DNA of 64,000 nt, taken from assembly GCF_030124145.1 (NCBI RefSeq), contig NZ_JASKMS010000008.1:219175-283174 (forward strand). Direction: 5' to 3'. Position 1 is the first letter of the stretch; each line of letters begins with the position of its first letter. The notes under the pieces are model-generated. The model saw nothing but the letters and a program-made list of their open reading frames with translations. It was not told the DNA's origin and ran no database searches. Below, piece by piece: positions 20,237-28,963 of this stretch. A program made the translations under genes and the position numbers. Source of the DNA: Streptomyces sp. 378 (GTDB lineage: Bacteria > Actinomycetota > Actinomycetes > Streptomycetales > Streptomycetaceae).

Positions 20237-20515
20237 ATGTCGCACAGGCCCCCCGCCCCCGACGGAGTGCAACAACTGCGGGGCCTGTACTACGACACGG
20301 CAGGCACTGCCTTCCCCCGCCAGGTCCCCGCGCTGCTGAACCTCGCCGAACCGGAACGCGTGCTGTTCGGCAGCTACTACTGCTGGACGCCTCCCGCACT
20401 GGCCGACGCCCACATCGCGGCGGTCGACGCGGCCGAGTCACCGGCCGAAGGGGTCACGTGGCGTTCCCTGACCACCGCCAACGCCAAGCGCCTGTTCCCG
20501 GGCGGGTCACGGTGA
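20237..20515 (+). pseudogene. C-terminal remnant of an amidohydrolase (ACMSD-like)
   Basis: About 90 codons that match only the end of a metal-dependent amidohydrolase/decarboxylase. The segment YYDTAGTAFPRQVPALLNLA, then ERVLFGSYYCWTP and TTANAKRLFP, correspond to the last two strands and the terminal NAxRLFP signature. The metal-binding N-terminal two thirds are absent upstream. It is therefore a truncated relic at the cluster border. Confidence 0.65.
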
Positions 20516-20635
20516 TCTCCATCGACTTCCGTACGTGTCCCGGCCCGATCACCTCAGGGGGCGGCGCCGGCACCGCCCCGCCGCCCCGATCCCCGCGGCC
20601 AGGCCGCTGAGACCCCGGACGGCGGTCCGCCGCGG

Positions 20636-21391
20636 TCACCCGGCTCCGTCGGTCCCGGCGGCGTGCGATGGCACGGTGGTGTGGGTCCCGTCCGGGGCGA
20701 CCATCACCGCGTGCCCCACGCAGTGCAGCATGGGCAGGTCGGAGGGATGGTCGCCGTAGGCCCAGCAGTCGGCCGGGTCGATGTCGGGGTGGCGGGCGAG
20801 GAGCCGGCGCACCAGGGTGCGCTTGCCCTCGCCGATGGCCGGGGGGCCGATCAGTTCGCCGGTGAGCAGCGGTCCGCATCGTTCGAGTCTCGCGCCGAGG
20901 GCGAACTGCGCCCCGACCGCCTCGGCGATGACGGCCAGCAGCGGCGGGAAGGTGCCGGAGACCAGGGCGACGGACGCGCCCTCGGCCCGGTGCCGGCGCA
21001 GCGCGGCCAGTGTGGTGGGGAGATATAAGCCGTCGGCCCGGCTGTGCTCCCCGTACCACCGGCGGGCCGCGGCCTCGGCCTCCGCGGCCGGGCAGCCCCG
21101 GAAGGCCCGGTGGAAACGGCGGTTGGCCTCGGCGCGGGGCAGACCGGCCAGTGCGCCGAGCAGTTCGTCGGCCCGGCGCACTCCGTCCGCGCCGTGCATC
21201 CGCGCGAAGTGGTCGCGGAGGAAGTCCGGGCCGCTCTTGCGGCCGATCAGCGTCTCGTCCACGTCGAAGAACACCAGCCGGCGGGGGCCCTCGGGGCGTG
21301 CCCGCGCAGCGGGCCGGGAGGGTGTGGGGCGGGGAGGCGGCGTCGCGGGTCGCGGGGACCGGTTGCGCCCGCTGCGGGTGTCAGTGGACAC
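20636..21391 (-). CDS. HAD-family (SerB-like) phosphatase
   Basis: 251-residue haloacid-dehalogenase-fold phosphatase. Motif I is FFDVDETLI, motif II SGTFPP, motif III the Lys in GEGKRTL and motif IV GDHPSDLPML, so the active site is complete. The GTG start overlaps the stop of the upstream monooxygenase-like gene by 11 bp, so the two are translationally coupled. In a cluster that also encodes a VlmJ-like kinase, a phosphatase could act on a phosphorylated intermediate or on a phosphoserine-like compound; this is inference. Confidence 0.85.
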   Translation of the reverse strand: MSTDTRSGRNRSPRPATPPPRPTPSRPAARARPEGPRRLVFFDVDETLIGRKSGPDFLRDHFARMHGADGVRRADELLGALAGLPRAEANRRFHRAFRGCPAAEAEAAARRWYGEHSRADGLYLPTTLAALRRHRAEGASVALVSGTFPPLLAVIAEAVGAQFALGARLERCGPLLTGELIGPPAIGEGKRTLVRRLLARHPDIDPADCWAYGDHPSDLPMLHCVGHAVMVAPDGTHTTVPSHAAGTDGAG

Positions 21392-22643
21392 CGGCGACCA
21401 CCTCCGCCGGCGCGGAGTGCGCCGTGAACCGGGGCGCGGCCGCCGAGCAGGCCGCCGGCAGCTCGGCCGCCTGCTCGGGACGGTCTTCGAAGTCGGCGAA
21501 CACCGAGTCGGCGTAGAGGGCCGCCGCGGTCTCCCGGCGCACGGCCTGGTGCGCGGCCAGCACGTGGACGTCGCGCCAGGTGCGCTCCAGCGGCCCGGAG
21601 CCGCCGCATGCGTGGGTTCCGGCCGCGCGGAACAGCCGCTCGACGGCGGTGACCAGGTGCTGTGCGGCGGCCGCCGCGACCCGGCGGTTGCGGGCCACGT
21701 CCCGCTCGGCGCGGGTGCCCGAGTCGGCCCGCAGCGCCGCGTCCCCGAGCAGCAGTTCGGCGGCCTCGATGTCGTCGGCCGACTGCGCCAGCGTCAGCTG
21801 GAGCGTGGCGCGCTCCGAGGTCCGGCCGGCTCCCCTGCGCGCGGCCCACGCGGTCCACTCCCGCAGGGCGTGGCGGGCCGCCCCGAGGGCGGGCGCGCAC
21901 AGCAGCAGTCCCGTCCCCAGGTACGCCGGGGCGGTGTGACAGCGGGACCGTCCGGGCCCGGGAGAGCCCGCCAGCACGTCCGACAGCGAGCAGGTGCGGT
22001 GGTCGGGGACCACCACCGGGCCGTCGAGGACCGCGGTGTGGCTGCCGGTGCCGCGCATTCCGGTGCTGCGCCACGTCTCCCGTACGTGGATCTCGGCGGC
22101 GGGGACGGCGAAGAGCCGACACCGGCCGCCAGGTAACCGCGGTTCGTCCGGTTCCGGGGCCGCGAGCAGCAGCCAGTCCGCGTCCGCGACCCCGCTGACG
22201 CACTCCCAGGTGCCGCTGAGCAGCCAGCCACCGGAGCAGCGGGCGGCCGAGCCGGAGGGCCGCAGTCCGGCGGCGATCCGCACATCGGGCGATCGGCCCC
22301 ACAGGTCGAGCTGCCCTTCGAGGGGCAGGTGGGCGGCGTATCTGCCGTGGGTCGCCCACAAGGCGGCGCACCACGCGGCGGACGCACATCCCTCGCCGAC
22401 GGCCGCCACCTCGGCGAGGAGGTCGCTGAAGGTTCCCTCGGTACCGTGCCAGACCCCGGGCACGAAGTGACGGGCGAAGCCGGCGCGGGTCAGCAGCGCG
22501 ACGGTCTCCGCGGACAGCCGGCCGGTGGCGTCCGTCGCCGACGCGTGTGCCGCGGCGGAGGCCACGGCGCCCGCCAGTTGTCCGCGCGCCCGCGGCGCGC
22601 CACCCTGTGCCCCCTGGCCTGTGCAGATTTGACGCCGGTTCAC
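21381..22643 (-). CDS. Acyl-CoA-dehydrogenase-fold flavin monooxygenase (HsaA/group D-like)
   Basis: 420-residue protein of the acyl-CoA dehydrogenase superfamily. The pattern of LSGTWECVSGVADADWLLLA, then STGMRGTGSHTAVLDGPVVV and a helical C-terminus matches two-component flavin monooxygenases (HsaA, HpaB-like) better than true dehydrogenases. Such enzymes use reduced flavin supplied by a reductase like the one at 48110-48667. It could hydroxylate carbon or nitrogen in this pathway. It is divergent from the TetR gene at 22742 and shares its ARE-like operator. Confidence 0.75.
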   Translation of the reverse strand: MNRRQICTGQGAQGGAPRARGQLAGAVASAAAHASATDATGRLSAETVALLTRAGFARHFVPGVWHGTEGTFSDLLAEVAAVGEGCASAAWCAALWATHGRYAAHLPLEGQLDLWGRSPDVRIAAGLRPSGSAARCSGGWLLSGTWECVSGVADADWLLLAAPEPDEPRLPGGRCRLFAVPAAEIHVRETWRSTGMRGTGSHTAVLDGPVVVPDHRTCSLSDVLAGSPGPGRSRCHTAPAYLGTGLLLCAPALGAARHALREWTAWAARRGAGRTSERATLQLTLAQSADDIEAAELLLGDAALRADSGTRAERDVARNRRVAAAAAQHLVTAVERLFRAAGTHACGGSGPLERTWRDVHVLAAHQAVRRETAAALYADSVFADFEDRPEQAAELPAACSAAAPRFTAHSAPAEVVAGVH

Positions 22644-22672
22644 CTATCGCTCTCCTTTACTCAACGACTAGA

Positions 22673-22690
22673 ATTCGTTCGGGAACGAAT
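22673..22690. promoter_or_regulatory. ARE-like 18-bp palindrome in divergent promoter
   Basis: ATTCGTTC-GG-GAACGAAT: perfect 8-bp arms around GG. It has the same geometry as the palindrome at 24512-24529. It lies between the monooxygenase gene (minus strand) and the TetR gene (plus strand), a typical position for a gamma-butyrolactone receptor binding site. Confidence 0.65.
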
Positions 22691-22741
22691 CTTTCTCGGC
22701 CGGTCCTTCACCACCGGGCCGGGGTGAAGGAGGTGATCAGC

Positions 22742-23335
22742 GTGGTCAAGCAGGCGCGTGCCCTTCGGACGCACGATCGCGTCCTCGACGCCGCCGCGTA
22801 CGAGTTCGCACGCTACGGCTACGTGAACGCGAACCTGCAGCGCATCGCCGACCGGATCGGGTTGACCAAGGGCGCCCTGTACGGGCACTTCTCCAGCAAG
22901 GAGAAGCTGGCCGCCGCGCTGACGGAACATCTGTCCCGGAGCGTGCGGACGCTGCTGGACGGGGCCAGGACCTCGGCCGAGCCGGCCACGAGCCGGCTGG
23001 AGGCCCTGGTGCTCGGACTCGGCAAACTCTTCGAGACCGACCACAGGGCGCAGGCGGCCCTGCGGCTGGAGGTGGAGGCGGCTCGGGCGGCCGACACGGT
23101 GGCTCCTCTCTTGAGCGACACCCATTGCATCGCGCTCGAACTCGTGGGCGAGGTGCAGCGGGGACGGCACTGGGACAAGGCACCGCCGGCCGACGCCCTG
23201 GCCGATCTCATCGTCGCGGCGTTCTGCACCGCGCTGTGGACCGGCGTCTGCGCGGGCCCGGACCGGCCCGGGCCCAGCGTCGCCGCGATGTGGGGCGTGC
23301 TGACGCGCGCGATGGGGACACGCGCGTCAGCCTGA
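22742..23335 (+). CDS. TetR-family regulator, gamma-butyrolactone receptor-like
   Basis: 197-residue TetR protein. The N-terminal helix-turn-helix (IADRIGLTKGALYGHFSSKE) resembles ArpA/ScbR-type receptors. The GTG at 22742 has an ideal AAGGAGG site 9 nt upstream. Its own promoter has an ARE-like palindrome, suggesting autoregulation. It is convergent with the AfsA-homologue gene. It may be a second receptor or pseudo-receptor beside the protein encoded at 24671-25339. Confidence 0.87.
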   Translation: MVKQARALRTHDRVLDAAAYEFARYGYVNANLQRIADRIGLTKGALYGHFSSKEKLAAALTEHLSRSVRTLLDGARTSAEPATSRLEALVLGLGKLFETDHRAQAALRLEVEAARAADTVAPLLSDTHCIALELVGEVQRGRHWDKAPPADALADLIVAAFCTALWTGVCAGPDRPGPSVAAMWGVLTRAMGTRASA

Positions 23336-23380
23336 GCTCCGACGACCGTGCGGCCCCGGGTCCGGGCCGGTGGGCCGCCG

Positions 23381-24430
23381 CTACCAGGAGGCCGGGACGG
23401 CCGCCGCCGGGCGGGTGCCCACGCAGGCCCAGGCAGTCCGTGCGCGGGCCAGTACGGTGCCACCCTGGACCGCCGAGACGGACAGCTGAAACGTTTCCTG
23501 CGGACGGGCGCCCGACGCGCACTCATCGACCACCAGCTGGGTGGGCCGGTCGAACTCGCCGAAGGCCAGGCACTGCACCGTGGTCCGGGCCAGCGCGAAC
23601 GACAGGTCGGCGAACGGGCCGTCGCACGCCTCGTGCACCTTGAGGTGGCCGAGCTGGCGGAAGCCCTCCAGCATCACCATCATCGGGATGTGGTCGGTGG
23701 GGTGATCGAAGAGCACCGCGTGGTCGCGGTCCACGCGCAACCGCCACTCGTCGGGTCTCGCGGCCTCTTCCAGGACGCAGTCCCGCCAGCGCAGCCGCCC
23801 CACCCGATGCGGGGGCGTGCGCGGCGCCCCGGAGGCGGCCGTCCGCGCCGGTAAGGTGGCCGACGCGTCCGAGGCGCCGCCGCCGAGCCGGCGCAGCAGG
23901 CGGTAGCGCCGTTCGTCCACCATCAGCATGCTGATGGTGCCCCAGCCGCACGCGCGGCCGCCGACGACGAGCCGGAAGTCCATCCGGGCCCCGCTCCTGC
24001 CCCGCGCGTCGTCGCCGTCCCAGGTCCACTCGCCCACCAGGAACACCGAGAGCGGTACGCCCTCGACCCGCAGGGCGGCGGGGTCGGTGATCTCGAAGTC
24101 GATGTCGCGGCCGATGAAGCGCCGGCCGAGCGGCACACCGCAGTGCCGGTGGGCGACGTAGACCATCCCCTGACGCAGGGTCTCCGCGAACAGCAGGGGA
24201 TCGCTCAGACCGTTCTCGTCCGGGTGGTAGAGCGCGTGGTCGCGCGGCCACTGAGCGGCGACGACGAACTCGCGGTCGCCGGCACGGGCACCGTCGGTGA
24301 CGAACACCTCCGCGACGGAGCTGCGGTGCACCAGCTCACGCGTCACGGGACGTGCAAAGCTCAACGAATCACAGGCGTGAACCATTGCTGACGCCTGAGG
24401 GATGCTGGGATGATTGAGTACGACTGACAT
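23381..24430 (-). CDS. AfsA-family gamma-butyrolactone-type signal synthase
   Basis: 349-residue homologue of AfsA, which condenses a beta-ketoacyl chain with a glycerol-type phosphate to make the butenolide precursor of A-factor-like hormones. Two AfsA repeats are visible: an N-terminal one with AEVFVTDG and FVVAAQWPRDHALYHPD, and a C-terminal one with DHAVLFDHPTDHIPMMVMLE. I placed the start at 24430 because a GGGGGAGG site lies about 10 nt upstream. It is divergent from the receptor gene at 24671, with an ARE-like palindrome between them. Confidence 0.88.
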   Translation of the reverse strand: MSVVLNHPSIPQASAMVHACDSLSFARPVTRELVHRSSVAEVFVTDGARAGDREFVVAAQWPRDHALYHPDENGLSDPLLFAETLRQGMVYVAHRHCGVPLGRRFIGRDIDFEITDPAALRVEGVPLSVFLVGEWTWDGDDARGRSGARMDFRLVVGGRACGWGTISMLMVDERRYRLLRRLGGGASDASATLPARTAASGAPRTPPHRVGRLRWRDCVLEEAARPDEWRLRVDRDHAVLFDHPTDHIPMMVMLEGFRQLGHLKVHEACDGPFADLSFALARTTVQCLAFGEFDRPTQLVVDECASGARPQETFQLSVSAVQGGTVLARARTAWACVGTRPAAAVPASW

Positions 24431-24511
24431 CTGGGATTCGCCTCCCCCGTACTGGAAGACCAGGACCATGCGAACTGACAGACGTGCGGCGCCCTTCGGC
24501 ACGAAATTAAT

Positions 24512-24529
24512 ATACCTTCGGGAAGGTAT
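24512..24529. promoter_or_regulatory. ARE-like 18-bp palindrome between AfsA homologue and receptor genes
   Basis: ATACCTTC-GG-GAAGGTAT: perfect 8-bp arms. The ATACCTTC half site resembles known autoregulatory elements bound by ArpA/ScbR proteins. It lies in the divergent promoter of the signal synthase and receptor genes. Confidence 0.72.
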
Positions 24530-24670
24530 CTTGCAAGGCTCGGGCGGAGCACAGCGGATGATCGGTCATCCCTGCTGGTCAGAGGGGCGAAACCCGCGAA
24601 GCGTCCGCACGTGCCCCGGCCCAATCCCCCCACGAACCGGCCACCGAAAGCAGCGGACGGCACGGCACGA

Positions 24671-25339
24671 ATGGACGTCATGAGCGAACACAGCGACGCG
24701 ACACAGACCTCGCGCATCTCCGGCGGCACCTCGGTCGACGACACCTCGCACCTCAAGCAGGAGCGTGCCATCCGCACCCGGCGCACCATCCTCGACGCGG
24801 CCGCGGAGGTCTTCGCCCGGCACGGCTACCCGAACGTCACCATCAAGGACATCGCCGACGGCGCGGAGATGACCAAGGGCGCGGTGTACTTCCACTTCTC
24901 CAACAAGGAGGCCCTCGCGGTCGCCGTGACGGAGGAGTTCTACCGCAGGCTCAACGAGATCGTCACTCCCGCGCTCGAGGGCGACCACTCCTCGCCCTCG
25001 ACGGTGGTGGACGTGATGCTGCGCACCGCGGGCGGGTTCCGCGACGACGTCTACGTCAAGGCGGGGGCGCGCCTGCAGATCGAACGTCCTTACATCAAGG
25101 CGGAGATGCCGGTCCCGTACGTCGGTTTCACGTCACTGATCGTCGAACTCCTCCAGGAGTGCCAGGCCGCGGGCCGGCTGCCGGAAAGGGCGGTGCCCGA
25201 GGCCCTGGCCAGGGTCCTGGTCTCCGCCCTGTTCGGCGCCCAGCACATCTCCTGGGTGCAGAACGACCGGGCCGACATCGTGGAGCGGGTCGAGGAGATC
25301 CTCGACGCCTTCGCCCTGCTGTCGGTGCCGGCGCGGTAG
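24671..25339 (+). CDS. Gamma-butyrolactone receptor (ArpA/ScbR-type TetR protein)
   Basis: 222-residue TetR regulator. After a 30-residue extension come KQERAIRTRRTILDAAAEVF and the helix-turn-helix IADGAEMTKGAVYFHFSNKE. The C-terminal half contains FGAQHISWVQNDRADI, a stretch characteristic of ScbR/ArpA hormone receptors. It is divergent from the AfsA homologue, the standard hormone circuit layout. It probably represses the synthase, itself and the pathway SARP through the ARE-like sites at 24512 and 59835. Confidence 0.88.
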   Translation: MDVMSEHSDATQTSRISGGTSVDDTSHLKQERAIRTRRTILDAAAEVFARHGYPNVTIKDIADGAEMTKGAVYFHFSNKEALAVAVTEEFYRRLNEIVTPALEGDHSSPSTVVDVMLRTAGGFRDDVYVKAGARLQIERPYIKAEMPVPYVGFTSLIVELLQECQAAGRLPERAVPEALARVLVSALFGAQHISWVQNDRADIVERVEEILDAFALLSVPAR

Positions 25340-25403
25340 GACCGTGTGGCCGGGAAAGTGCGGCGGGAGCCGGTGAACCGCTCCGTCGGCCGCACCCGCC
25401 AAG

Positions 25404-25426
25404 CCGGCCGGCGGCGGGCCGGCCGG
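25404..25426. terminator. Hairpin between convergent genes
   Basis: CCGGCCGGC (25404-25412) and GCCGGCCGG (25418-25426) form a perfect 9-bp stem with a 5-nt loop between the convergent receptor and MmgE/PrpD genes. Probably a bidirectional terminator. Confidence 0.5.
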
Positions 25427-25427
25427 T

Positions 25428-26981
25428 TCAGTCCAGGAAGGCGGCCTCTATCCAGCGACGCAGGGCGCCCGGACGCATGCGGTGCAGCCGGTCCGCGCTG
25501 TCGGACACCTCGTGCGGGCCGCCGACCGACAGGAACTTCTCCCGCACCAGGTCCGCGTGCCGGACCCGGGTCTCCGGGCCGGCCGCACCGACCGGAATCA
25601 GCCGGGTGCGCGACACCGTACGGCCGTCGGTCAGCCGGACGGTGACCCGGGCACCGGTGGCCTTCGTGGCACGGGAGAAGTCCCGGTCGTCGGCGCTCAG
25701 CGGGCCCAGCAGGTCGACCAGCTCGTCCCCGCCGAAGCCGCGCAGCCACGGCACGGCACGCTCCCCCGCCTCCCGTACCGCCTCGCCGAACGGGGCGTCG
25801 GACAGGAACAGTTCGCGCGTCATCTCGGTGTCGTGCTCCAGACGCACCCGCCGGGCCAGCGCCCAGCGGGACGGGTCGTCCAGGTGCGGGGAGGAGAAGT
25901 CGTCCACGGTGAACTCGCCGGTGAGCAGGGTGGTCGCGACGGGGTAGGGCACGTCGAGGACCAGGGCGCCGAGCGGAGAGCCCGGACCGTTGACGTACCG
26001 GGCGGCGCGCTCACCGGCGAAGAGCGTGTACAGGGACGCCTCGACGACCACCTCGGCCACGTCCTCGGGCCGCAGGCCGCCCAGTTCCCGGTGGATCTCG
26101 GCGGCGCAGTCCACAGCCGCGTCGATGCCCGGCCCGCCGGGGTGCATCTTGAAGGAAAGCGTGTCGGTGTGCCAGCGCCGGCCCAGCCCCTTGGCCACCG
26201 CCTGCGGCAGCGGCACGGTGGCGAACCGGGCGAGGAAGCCGTCCTCGTGCTCGACGATGTCGGGAGCGCCGCGCAGCCCCGCGTACGCCGCGTCGCAGGC
26301 GTCCATGGCGGTGCGCACCGGGGTGAAGGTGTTGAACAGACGGGCGTCGCTGGCCAGGAAGGCGCGCATCAGGGGCCAGTTGGGCATGGCGAAGGCCAGC
26401 CCGAAGGCGTTCTCGAAGAGCGCGGCCGGGGCCCGGTCGCAGTGCAGCCGGCCGGCCACCGCGCCCGCCAGGTGCGTGTGCACGGCGCTCTGGCCGCGCA
26501 GCGGGCCGAGGGTGGCCGAGGCGGTGATGCGGGCCGCGCACTCGTTGGCCGCGATGACGGCGGTCAGCAGGGACAGCCCGTCGAGCCGGCGGGTGTAGGC
26601 GAAGGCGAGCGGTACCGCGACGGTGGAGTTCGACAGGTGCCCGGCGTAGGCGGTGTCGTCGAGATTGAGCCAGGACCCGAGGGCGGCGAAGACGCCCGCG
26701 GCGGTGCGTGGGTCGCGCTGCATGGGGTGCCCGAAGGCCGCCACCAACCGCCGTCCCAGCGGGTGCTGGAGCCCGGCCCTGATGGATGCAGCCTGCGAGA
26801 GCACCTGACTGGCGGCGAGCTTCAGCACCCGGCACGGGATGTGCTCGGGGCGCAGCGTCGCCGCCCACTGGGACAGTTCACGCAGCGGGGTGTCGGTGGG
26901 CCGGCGAGGACGCCTGGGCGCCGTGCTCCCCCAGTCGTCGCACAGCGCCCTGGCCACGCTCTCACCGAGTACTGCCGTCAT
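25428..26981 (-). CDS. MmgE/PrpD-family protein, VlmK-like dehydration enzyme candidate
   Basis: 517-residue protein of the MmgE/PrpD (2-methylcitrate dehydratase) fold, all-helical lyase domain first (GSWLNLDDTAYAGHLSNST), then the small domain. In the valanimycin pathway the family member VlmK eliminates phosphate from valanimycin phosphate to form the azoxyacrylate. A VlmJ-like kinase is encoded two genes upstream, so the same kinase-then-elimination pair is likely here. The ATG at 26981 has a GAGAGGTG site. A 15-bp hairpin separates it from the preceding gene, so its expression may be reduced or independent. Confidence 0.85.
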   Translation of the reverse strand: MTAVLGESVARALCDDWGSTAPRRPRRPTDTPLRELSQWAATLRPEHIPCRVLKLAASQVLSQAASIRAGLQHPLGRRLVAAFGHPMQRDPRTAAGVFAALGSWLNLDDTAYAGHLSNSTVAVPLAFAYTRRLDGLSLLTAVIAANECAARITASATLGPLRGQSAVHTHLAGAVAGRLHCDRAPAALFENAFGLAFAMPNWPLMRAFLASDARLFNTFTPVRTAMDACDAAYAGLRGAPDIVEHEDGFLARFATVPLPQAVAKGLGRRWHTDTLSFKMHPGGPGIDAAVDCAAEIHRELGGLRPEDVAEVVVEASLYTLFAGERAARYVNGPGSPLGALVLDVPYPVATTLLTGEFTVDDFSSPHLDDPSRWALARRVRLEHDTEMTRELFLSDAPFGEAVREAGERAVPWLRGFGGDELVDLLGPLSADDRDFSRATKATGARVTVRLTDGRTVSRTRLIPVGAAGPETRVRHADLVREKFLSVGGPHEVSDSADRLHRMRPGALRRWIEAAFLD

Positions 26982-27060
26982 GGCGCGAGGCACCTCTCTT
27001 GCCGTACGCCGGCCGGGGCGTGCCGAGGCCGGCGGCTGGTCGCTCCGGGCGGGTGGGAGC

Positions 27061-27097
27061 GGCGGCGGGAGCACCGTCGGCCGGTGCTCCCGCCGCC
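27061..27097 (-). terminator. Perfect 15-bp intercistronic hairpin
   Basis: Arms 27061-27075 and 27083-27097 pair perfectly with a 7-nt loop. It lies just past the stop of the NTF2-like gene and before the MmgE/PrpD gene, so it may be an attenuator or a terminator. Confidence 0.55.
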
Positions 27098-27108
27098 GCG
27101 GGAGGGGT

Positions 27109-27477
27109 TCAGGCGGCCGGCACCTTGTCCAGGAAGCCGTAGACGGCCTTGATGCGGCCCGCCTCGTCGGCGACCAGGACGTCGAAACCGATCGCGATCG
27201 GCTCGGCGCCGGGCTCGGTGACCAGGCCCCACTGGAACCGGGCCTGGTTGTGGTGGGCGTCGACCGTGCCGTGCAGTTCGAAGGTCAGGCCCTTGAACTG
27301 CTCGCGGGCGCCCGCCACCACCGCGCCGAAGCCCTCGTGGCCCTCGACGGCGGCGAGCGGGTCGATGTACGGGGCGTCGGCGGTGAAGAGCTCGGCGATG
27401 GCCGCCGCGCGCTTGTCGGCGTCCGCCTCGTTCCAGATGGCCAGGTAGCGGTCGACGGTGGTGGTCAGGTCGCTCAT
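27109..27477 (-). CDS. NTF2-like / SnoaL-fold protein
   Basis: 122-residue cone-shaped alpha+beta-barrel protein (SnoaL/NTF2-like). The opening VDRYLAIWNEADADKRAAAI and FTADAPYIDPLAAVEGHEGF are typical of this fold. Members include cyclases, isomerases and epoxide hydrolases, but the active site is not predictable here. It sits between the VlmJ-like and VlmK-like genes on the same strand and so may help the late serine-side chemistry. Confidence 0.8.
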   Translation of the reverse strand: MSDLTTTVDRYLAIWNEADADKRAAAIAELFTADAPYIDPLAAVEGHEGFGAVVAGAREQFKGLTFELHGTVDAHHNQARFQWGLVTEPGAEPIAIGFDVLVADEAGRIKAVYGFLDKVPAA

Positions 27478-27559
27478 GCGTGTTCTCCTCGTTTCCGTTG
27501 GTGCGGCTGACCCGACGTGCCGTCGCCAGGCGCGCGGTACGACGGGGGTTCTGGATGTC

Positions 27560-28525
27560 TCAGGGGGTCTCGGGGCAGTCCGGGGCCGGCGCCCACACAG
27601 GGAGGGCGCCGGGGCGGACCTCGAAGGTGGCCGTGGAGCCGATGCCGTGCTGGTACTCGCCGTCGTGCTCCAGCGGCAGCCGGCGGCCGTCGGTGCGCTC
27701 CACGGTGATGGTCCGGCCGCGCGCGTACCGCGTGGCGGGGTGGCCGATGTGGGCGGCGGTCAGGGTCAGCCGCGGCACGTCGGCGGCGGCGATCCCGTCG
27801 CCGATGACGCAGACGTCGAGCAGGCCGTCGTCGAGCAGCGAGTCGGGCAGGACGTTGAACCGGCCGCCGCGGTAGGGGCCGCCGCCGACGTTCGCGAGGA
27901 CGGTCGGGCCCTCGTGCACGACCCGCCCGTCGACGGTGACCCGGCCCGGGTACGGCGCGTAGCCCGCGGCGGTGTCGGCGAAGGCACGGGCGTACCGCTC
28001 GCGGCCGGTCAGCGGCAGGTCGCGGGCGGTGATCAGCGCGTCGGCGATCACACCGGAGCAGGCGCCCAGGTAGACGTACTGACGGGTCTCGGCGAGACGG
28101 GCCAGGTCCAGGCGGCGCGGGCGGGCGCTGCCGCCGATGCCGGAGTCGGTGAGGATCGCCTTGAGGGACTCCGTCCAGGGGCGGTCGCCCCACAGCATCT
28201 TGTAGCCGGAGTTGCCGGTGCCGCCGGGCACCACCGCGAGCGTGGCGCGCCCGGAGGCGGGCACCAGGCCTTGGACGGCCTCCCGGACGGTGCCGTCGCC
28301 GCCGATGACGACGACCAGGTCGGGGGCGCCGGTGTGCCGTTCGAGGGCCCTGCGCACCGCGACGGTGGCGTCACCCGGTCCGGTGGTCGGGTGCACCTCG
28401 GTGCGCTCCAGGTACGAGTCGCACAACTGGCGCACCTGTTCCACCAGTTCCGGGCTGTGGCTGCCGGAGGCCGGGTTGGCCAGGATCAGTGCCCGGGTCG
28501 GGACCGGGGCTGCTGTATCTGCCAT
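27560..28525 (-). CDS. Diacylglycerol kinase-like protein, VlmJ-like
   Basis: 321-residue protein of the DAGK/YegS catalytic family. The nucleotide motif VVVIGGDGTVREA and the GGTGN motif (VVPGGTGNSGYK) are present, with the C-terminal substrate lobe containing LPLEHDGE. In valanimycin biosynthesis the homologous kinase VlmJ phosphorylates valanimycin hydrate before elimination by VlmK. The MmgE/PrpD gene downstream supports the same role. The start at 28525 has AAGGAG at good spacing. A SARP-type operator lies at 28620-28648. Confidence 0.85.
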   Translation of the reverse strand: MADTAAPVPTRALILANPASGSHSPELVEQVRQLCDSYLERTEVHPTTGPGDATVAVRRALERHTGAPDLVVVIGGDGTVREAVQGLVPASGRATLAVVPGGTGNSGYKMLWGDRPWTESLKAILTDSGIGGSARPRRLDLARLAETRQYVYLGACSGVIADALITARDLPLTGRERYARAFADTAAGYAPYPGRVTVDGRVVHEGPTVLANVGGGPYRGGRFNVLPDSLLDDGLLDVCVIGDGIAAADVPRLTLTAAHIGHPATRYARGRTITVERTDGRRLPLEHDGEYQHGIGSTATFEVRPGALPVWAPAPDCPETP

Positions 28526-28604
28526 GCGGGCGTACTCCTTCGTGGGACGGCGCCGGCGGGTCCGGGGCCGGGGCCGCGCCTGCGGCTCCGGACCCACGAC
28601 ATCG

Positions 28605-28648
28605 ACTCTGCCGCCGACCGCTGTCACAGCGCTGACGTGCGGCTGACG
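28605..28648 (-). promoter_or_regulatory. SARP-type promoter of the kinase operon
   Basis: Read on the minus strand, heptamers CGTCAGC (28648-28642), CGTCAGC (28637-28631) and TGACAGC (28626-28620) repeat every 11 bp. Nine nt later is CAGAGT (28610-28605), a possible -10. The layout matches six other promoters in this cluster. Confidence 0.75.
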
Positions 28649-28908
28649 CCGACGAGGCGCACGGGCACGGGGAGGCAGGGCAGGGACACGCCGGGCATGG
28701 GGACGCGGGGCCGAGGGCACGCCCGGCCCGCCGCGGACGCCCGCGGTGCGCCGGGCCGGGCGCCGCGGGCACCCTCGGCGTGACTGCGGGCGCCGCGCCC
28801 GCAGTCATGCCCCGACGCCCCGGTCCGCGGGCATGTGAGGCGCGTGTGCGAGGTGGGTCGGGAGTGGGAGCGAGGGGAGGGCGGGGCGCGGGCCGGGCGG
28901 TATGCCCG

Positions 28909-28938
28909 GCCGCCGCCCGGCCGGGGCCGGGCGGCGGC
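28909..28938 (-). terminator. Perfect 14-bp hairpin, operon terminator
   Basis: Arms 28909-28922 and 28925-28938 are complementary with a very tight loop. It lies 25 bp beyond the alpha/beta-hydrolase stop and so ends the P450-MFS-hydrolase operon. Confidence 0.55.
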
Positions 28939-28963
28939 AACGCGGGAGGCCCCGCCCTCGCGG

